The notes under the pieces: model-generated
Database searches by the model: none
Told to the model about the DNA's origin: nothing
The model's input: the letters and a program-made list of their open reading frames with translations, nothing else
In this document: one piece after another, positions 7,458 to 12,027 of the stretch
How the letters are laid out: every line of letters starts with the position of its first letter
Numbering within the stretch: the stretch's first letter is position 1
NCBI GenBank assembly: GCA_001970855.1
Contig: LSSN01002328.1
Location: 1 to 12,027, forward strand
Origin: Smittium culicis
Lineage: Eukaryota; Kickxellomycota; Harpellomycetes; Harpellales; Legeriomycetaceae
Length of the DNA stretch: 12,027 bases
Direction: 5' to 3'
Translations under genes and position numbers: made by a program

Positions 7458-8843
7458 ATGAAATTTAATTGTTTCGTTCTAGTTGCTGTAATAGCACTTT
7501 TTTCTTTTGGTGGCTCCCAAAAATGCAGAACGCTAAGAGTTAGAAAGGAATTAAGATCGCTATCCAACAATGAATGGTATATTTACAGAAATACTCTTTC
7601 AAAAATGCACTCAGCAGGGTGGTTCGACTGGTTTGCTCGCCTTCATAGCTCGATTTATAATAAAATCCATGGAACTACTGAATTTCTTCCATGGCATAGA
7701 TACTTTATTACGCAATGGGAAAATGTAGCTTTAACATTTGATCGTAGGTACGTACAGCCATACTGGGACTCTGCATCTGATTTTGTAGATGTTGCTGGTA
7801 GTAGTGTTCTCGGAAAAAACAGAATGGGTGGAAATGGTCGCGCGTCCGACAACTGTGTAACAAATGGGCTACAGTTTAGATGGATAAATAAATATCCCGA
7901 CAATAAATGTTTAAGAAGAATATTTAATGACGGAGATAAAATTAAACCGTTCTTTTCTCCAGAGTCTGTTACAAGTGATATTCAGACATCAGCAAATTTC
8001 ACTGATTTCTCAAAGAGGCTAGAGATTGGTATGCATAATATCCTACATAATTCAATCGGAGGGGATATGAGCGAGCATCATTCTGCTGTAGATGCGTTAT
8101 TCATGCTTCATCATGCAAACGTGGATAGGATTTGGTGGAAATATCAAAACTATAAGGAGGTAAATATGATGGACTTTGATGAAAGTCTGGATAAAAAAAT
8201 CACATACTTTGATGTTAAAGTCGGGGATATTATGCGCGTTGGGCAAGGTGGACTTTGTTATATGTACGAAGAAAGAAGAAATTCACAAAGAAGCTATAAA
8301 AAATCATCTTTCAATCCAAATTCAAATGAAATTTCTGAAAATTTTGGAGAAAATGACCGTCTTTCTGATGATCCGTCAGACATTTCTACCATTTTAAAAA
8401 CCTCAGAAATGTCGTTAGCTACTGGAGCCAGCAGGGATATTCTTAAAAAATATTTCCCCGATCTATATGCAGGCTCAGCAAATATTCACTCAATCGACTT
8501 GCCAAACGTTATCAGCTCAAGGGCTTTGGAATATGCCAAAAATGTTAAATCAGCAAACGCAGATATGAATGATTCGAATCAAAATGTCACAATATCGCCG
8601 GTAAATAACAGTATTCCAGATACATTAATTGAGAATTCAAAATTGAATACTGCGAGTCCAGGCAAGATAGGCGTGAGTATACCTATAAATCAAAGACCAA
8701 AAATGCCATATCCTGCAAGAATGCCTGACGATTTTTTAAAGAAGTTTAAGGTCGATATAAACTTTTACAATAATTTCTACAAAGAAAAGTTGGACTTGAT
8801 CGATGCCTTAAATGAAGTCGGTTATGTATCGCCATACATTTAA
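7458..8843 (+). CDS. Secreted tyrosinase-domain (type-3 copper) oxidase
   Basis: Predicted secreted phenol oxidase of 461 residues in one exon. Residues 1-20 form a signal peptide (basic start, hydrophobic core, cleavage near GGS-Q). The copper A site has His63 (ARLH), His71 (KIHG) and His80 (FLPWHRYF). The copper B site has His193 and His197 (GMHNILH) and a third ligand in the HHANVDRIW block (His218/219). Between them lie PYWD, MGGNGR and CVTNG. GGLCYMY at 264-270 gives the Y-x-Y motif that ends the catalytic core in this superfamily. A 190-residue Asn/Ser-rich tail follows, ending in YPARMPDD and GYVSPYI. Tyrosinases hydroxylate monophenols and oxidise o-diphenols to quinones; Asn194 beside the first copper B ligand is compatible with tyrosinase activity. 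Two oddities are the lack of a Cys two residues before His71 and DAL where DP-L/I is usual before the HH. The ATG follows a TATA box and begins the signal peptide. Substrate unknown. Confidence 0.93.
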   Translation: MKFNCFVLVAVIALFSFGGSQKCRTLRVRKELRSLSNNEWYIYRNTLSKMHSAGWFDWFARLHSSIYNKIHGTTEFLPWHRYFITQWENVALTFDRRYVQPYWDSASDFVDVAGSSVLGKNRMGGNGRASDNCVTNGLQFRWINKYPDNKCLRRIFNDGDKIKPFFSPESVTSDIQTSANFTDFSKRLEIGMHNILHNSIGGDMSEHHSAVDALFMLHHANVDRIWWKYQNYKEVNMMDFDESLDKKITYFDVKVGDIMRVGQGGLCYMYEERRNSQRSYKKSSFNPNSNEISENFGENDRLSDDPSDISTILKTSEMSLATGASRDILKKYFPDLYAGSANIHSIDLPNVISSRALEYAKNVKSANADMNDSNQNVTISPVNNSIPDTLIENSKLNTASPGKIGVSIPINQRPKMPYPARMPDDFLKKFKVDINFYNNFYKEKLDLIDALNEVGYVSPYI

Positions 8844-9030
8844 TTGCCGATTTGAATTTATATACGCAGGTTTAAGATTACGAGTATATTCGATTGATAA
8901 TTTGTCGAAAGATCTATACAAATCGTTATAGTTGATATATCTGGAAATTTAAAGAGGAGAATATCATATTTTCTATTTTTATTCATATAAACCTTTGAAT
9001 TTAAAGTTTCATAGCTTTTATTACTCGCTA

Positions 9031-9036
9031 AATAAA
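9031..9036 (+). terminator. Candidate tyrosinase polyadenylation signal
   Basis: AATAAA lies 188 nt after the tyrosinase TAA. Chance occurrence is likely in this composition, so it is only a position-based suggestion. Confidence 0.3.
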
Positions 9037-9204
9037 AGATATTTACTATTAGTATACTTATTAATTAATCTATGCTGCAAAATTTTTATGCTGAACAGTT
9101 TTTATTATGCCAATTCAATTAATTAGAAAAGATGGAGTATTGTAGCTTTATACTTTATACCAACATATAAAAACTAGAGATATTTCCAGACGCTGAGAGC
9201 CTAG

Positions 9205-9238
9205 TTTCACTGCCTTAAAAACATATTCTGCAGTGAAA
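9205..9238. repeat. Hairpin downstream of the tyrosinase gene
   Basis: TTTCACTGC (9205-9213) is the exact reverse complement of GCAGTGAAA (9230-9238) around a 16-nt A/T-rich loop. The stem has four G/C pairs, so it is more stable than its surroundings. It lies about 360 nt after the tyrosinase stop and could be a 3'-end RNA structure, a protein-binding palindrome or chance. Confidence 0.4.
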
Positions 9239-9347
9239 TCGATTTCTAGCTTTAAAATAAAAATTGATAAGCTTGTTCAAATTGAGAAATAAAATACACA
9301 AACCATAAAGACTCCATATATGTGAATACGATAAAGAACTTTGATAC

Positions 9348-9357
9348 AGACCGGTCT
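9348..9357. promoter_or_regulatory. AGACCGGTCT palindrome
   Basis: A perfect 10-bp palindrome with six G/C bases in strongly A/T-rich DNA. Such sites may bind dimeric factors, but nothing else marks it as regulatory and the nearest downstream coding sequence is the LINE. Confidence 0.25.
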
Positions 9358-10207
9358 ATGGATCTTAGATAACAATAATTATTTGTGTTTTTAGATAGGG
9401 TGGTATTTTAATACATACTAAACAAAAGGACTTCAAAACAAAAGTTTAAGATTTTTTTTTTTGAATGGTAATGAAAGGAATGTGCATAATAATATTGGCC
9501 AAGCTTTATACATTTTCATGGTCTAATTACATTTATGTATTTATGTACACGATTTTCAAATGTAGGAGTCTACTGATATTTTATTTCAATATTTACCAGA
9601 TATTTATATATCAGTTTTAACTTTGGTTAATAAACCTGGCAAAAAAAAGTATCGATTAGCGTAAGTATACATAACTAAGTCAATAATATGTATCAAATTC
9701 TATTTTTAATGGTAATATATCACGGTTGATTGCACATCTAATTCAAGTAATACTACGAATTATGATTTAATCCTTCAAATAACTAACCGTTAAATGTAGC
9801 AGGTATATTATGATGGATTTTTGAAGCGTAGTACTATTTTACCTATTTGATTGAATATGGAAATATATGACGTTTATGCGGGGCTTAAAGGATTATATTG
9901 ATGATGTTGGGGAAAAACTGAATATTAAATTCTGAATTTTCAGTAGCCTTGTTTTCATTTAAATGAAGTAAAAATGTATGACTGCTATATCTAAATAGGC
10001 GCATGCAAGTTTGACAAAAACGAAGTCTTTTTCTCACTTGGGAATTTTTTCTTTTCAAACGCGCCAATAAGATCGCAGAGAAATATTAATAAAATTTTAT
10101 ACTCTTATAGTTTACACTTTTATTTTTTCAAGTTTTTTTATAAATAAAGGACCTTTAAACTATCAAACCTCAAGTCTAACGACTCCAATATTGTAACCGA
10201 ATGTTGA

Positions 10208-11324
10208 TTAGCTCATCAAGAGCTACTTTATGGTGAAAGTACGAAAATTATAGTCAAATCTAAATTAAAGTTAGTAAAGTTAAGTGCTCAAATCAAGAGT
10301 TCGATTAAATACTCTAAAACAGACCTGTTTCAATTCAAATCTGAAGACATCTTTGGATACAAAAGAAACCTTACGGTCAGGAGTAGAACCTTTGGTCAAA
10401 AAATTTGACATATGTGCGTGATGCAAAAAAAAAACGGTAAAACTATTCATCCATACGGGATGGAAATCCTGGTAAAAAAAATTACACCTGATTTCGAATT
10501 GCCACTATTTCTGGAGCATGATACAGGCTTGGTCAACTTGTTCTACAAAAGATGCAAAGAAGCTTGTAGCTATTGCAAAGGCGTAGGACACTGGAAATCA
10601 GACTGCGAAGTTCTGAATAAAATTATTAATGAAAAAAAAGCTAGAAAGGGGGCTAATAAAATGGGATTTGTCTTCAATAGCACAGAGCCAGAAAAGACAG
10701 TTGGCCTCGAAAGCACTGCACTCATTATAAAAAAACTGCCGTTTGAAACAGCTGCTGCCATTAAAACTAACGATGGTTAAAAAAAAGCTACAATTGCTAA
10801 AAAGTTAGAGCCCAATTATGGTTCTGGTAGCTCCCATACTACCTCAGTACGTACTATTAGGGGTACTACTGGAATAAAAAAGCCCCCAGCAAGCTCTATA
10901 GCCATTATTCAACCAAAATCGAGCACTATAAAACAAATATCATCTGATGATGATACAGGATCCGACTATAGCACCATAAATAAAATTAAAAAATACTATA
11001 AATGAAAATAAAAAGGCTATAGAAACCGATGATTACGAAGAATCGTCTGATTATGAAAGGCCAAGCTCTCCTATTGGAATAAAAAAAGAGCATATTATTT
11101 TCAATAACAATCAAAGTGACTCTGATGGTAATAAGACACCATCAGTGTACTCTATTATGGCTGGAAAGGCCAGATTGGGTCTTATACCCCAAAAAGAATT
11201 CCTCTACTATGTATCAAGCGTAGATAGAGCACTCCAAGGAGCCAATGCGGCTAATATGGAATTGGACTCTATCCCACCGGGAGATACTGGCGCAGATACT
11301 GAAATGCGTCAAAACACAAATTAA
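10208..11324 (+). pseudogene. LINE ORF1, Gag-like with CCHC zinc knuckle, disrupted
   Basis: ORF1 of such LINEs binds the element RNA to form the ribonucleoprotein. Here one frame runs from 10208 through GYKRNLTVRSRTFG (typical of fungal LINE Gag-like proteins) to a TGA at 10406, and continues in the same frame through the knuckle CSYCKGVGHWKSDC (CX2CX4HX4C, 10565-10606). A TAA at 10778 follows, then the Ser/Lys-rich tail reads on to about 10990. There the open frame moves to another phase, near an A6 run, and continues through DDYEESSDYERPSSP and VYSIMAGKARLGL to TAA at 11322-11324. The intact stretch with ATG at 10412 would be 122 codons. The true start is probably upstream of 10208 and is obscured by a TGA at 10205. 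Confidence 0.82.
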
Positions 11325-11332
11325 ATTTTTTA

Positions 11333-12027
11333 ATGAAAAAAAACATCAAAAAAAGTATAAAATCAAAAAATCAAATAAAAAACGACAAATTCTTGGTACT
11401 AAACGTCCAAGAGCTCAAAAAAGACACTGTGAAGAGATACGTTCTGCTTAACTCAGCACTGACTGAGCAAAGCTTCACTGTTAAAAAAATTAAACAACGT
11501 AATGGAAAATGGAGGCATGAAATATACTCCAAATATGGGTACAAAATAAATTTCTCAAAATTAGAAATAAAAAAAATTGAAAAAGCTTTAAATGCCAAAA
11601 TTAGGCGTGAAATCAACAAAAAATATCGATCCACAAATTTAATTGGATTAAAACAAAGTAATGATAATAATAAAATAAAAACTCAAAATAAACATAGTTT
11701 AAGTACCGTTAAGCTTAAAAGCAACGAAACTTTCACGGTGTTGACCTATAATGTCCGTGGCATTAAAGGAGTAGCTGAAGAGCTTATATACTATATAAAT
11801 TCGGCTCAACCGGACATCCTGGCTCTACAGGAAACATTTCTGAATAAGAAAATATACAGGTACCGCATTCCAGGCTACATCTAAATTGAGTCCAAAGCTG
11901 ATCACATTATATTCCGTGCTGGCCTACTACTGGCCGTAAAAATTAACATTGGGCTCGATCTCAGCGAAATTAAATCAAATACAACCTGAATGTCCAGAAT
12001 AGTGTCTGGGTGCACTAAAAGTGGACT
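11333..12027 (+). pseudogene. LINE ORF2, N-terminal part with AP-endonuclease domain, disrupted
   Basis: ORF2 normally encodes endonuclease and reverse transcriptase that nick the target and copy the RNA. The ATG lies 8 nt after the ORF1 stop. A very basic leader of about 130 residues (Lys/Asn-rich) is followed by the endonuclease: FTVLTYNVRGI (Asn140 of the metal site), then DILALQET (catalytic Glu167) and RIPGYI. A TAA at 11882-11884 interrupts the frame; the same frame continues through IESKAD and GLLLAVK to a TGA at 11987-11989, at a place where related elements commonly have Trp. The first open part is 183 codons. The reverse transcriptase would lie beyond the right edge. Confidence 0.85.

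Larger units (their letters stand above)
8844..10147. other. AT-rich spacer between tyrosinase gene and LINE
   Basis: No supported gene lies in this 1.3 kb. It contains a candidate polyadenylation signal, a 9-bp hairpin and a 10-bp palindrome, listed separately. Its right part may include the untranslated 5' end of the LINE, but no boundary, target-site duplication or tail of another element is visible. Confidence 0.55.
10148..12027 (+). mobile_element. Degenerate non-LTR (LINE) retrotransposon, 5' part
   Basis: Two tandem frames define the element: a Gag-like ORF1 with a CCHC zinc knuckle, and ORF2, which begins with an apurinic-type endonuclease domain. This is the organisation of Tad1- and Jockey/I-type LINEs. 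Both frames carry stops and ORF1 a frameshift, so this copy cannot make intact proteins. The 5' boundary is not seen: the ORF1 frame is open from 10148 except for a TGA at 10205. The reverse transcriptase, 3' tail and target-site duplication lie beyond the right edge. The element is on the same strand as both host genes. Confidence 0.85.

Noticed and set aside
7655..7903. 82-codon ORF on the minus strand inside the tyrosinase gene
   Set aside because: It is antisense to the copper A region of a well-supported gene and has no recognisable domain.
8176..8397. 73-codon plus-strand ORF in another frame of the tyrosinase gene
   Set aside because: Frame shadow of the 461-residue protein.
11245..11451. 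68-codon ORF bridging the ORF1/ORF2 junction
   Set aside because: Third-frame overlap with the ends of both LINE frames, with no domain and a low-complexity Lys run.
11371..11634. 87-codon ORF on the minus strand
   Set aside because: Antisense to LINE ORF2 and hydrophobic only because the sense strand is Lys-rich.
10205..11989. Reassigned genetic code explaining the in-frame TGA and TAA codons of the LINE
   Set aside because: The cullin and tyrosinase genes have no internal stops and end in TAG and TAA at the expected positions; the LINE also has a frameshift, so decay is the simpler reading.
1..12027. Prokaryotic features: operons, CRISPR arrays, insertion sequences
   Set aside because: No spaced direct repeats, no transposase and no polycistronic gene packing; spliceosomal introns show the DNA is eukaryotic nuclear.

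Overview
The window is eukaryotic, AT-rich DNA. It carries a reconstructable multi-exon cullin gene, an intronless secreted tyrosinase-type copper protein gene, and the 5' part of a decayed non-LTR (LINE) retrotransposon, all on the + strand and separated by long AT-rich spacers. Ten short GT..AG introns (77-182 nt), canonical stops (TAG, TAA) and a LINE with a Gag-like zinc knuckle plus an AP-endonuclease exclude a prokaryote. The best guess is an early-diverging fungus, for example a Zoopagomycota or Harpellales-like lineage. This rests on the tyrosinase architecture, the LINE type, the intron size and the base composition, so it is an inference and not proven.

Layout. Positions 1-954 hold no confident gene: an open frame running in from the left edge, a 33-codon ORF with one membrane segment, two small hairpins, a short upstream ORF and a cytosine-rich block just before the cullin start. 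Positions 955-4479 are a cullin-3-like gene of 11 exons encoding 802 residues, including the neddylation lysine at residue 746. Positions 4480-7457 are an AT-rich spacer of about 3 kb with a (TAA)6 tract, inverted repeats and a TATA box near its end. Positions 7458-8843 are a single-exon tyrosinase-domain protein with a signal peptide. Positions 8844-10147 are spacer with a 9-bp hairpin and a GC-containing palindrome. From about 10148 to the right edge lies a LINE: ORF1 (Gag-like) broken by a TGA, a TAA and a frameshift, then ORF2, which starts 8 nt downstream and whose endonuclease domain is broken by a TAA and a TGA.

The genes do not form a pathway. The cullin is a housekeeping ubiquitin-ligase scaffold, the tyrosinase a secreted phenol oxidase probably linked to pigment, cell wall or defence chemistry, and the LINE a dead copy. 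I did not find a convincing new biological system. The most informative points are the exon model of the cullin, its C-tract/G-quadruplex-prone blocks, the unusual features of the tyrosinase, and the mutation record of the LINE.
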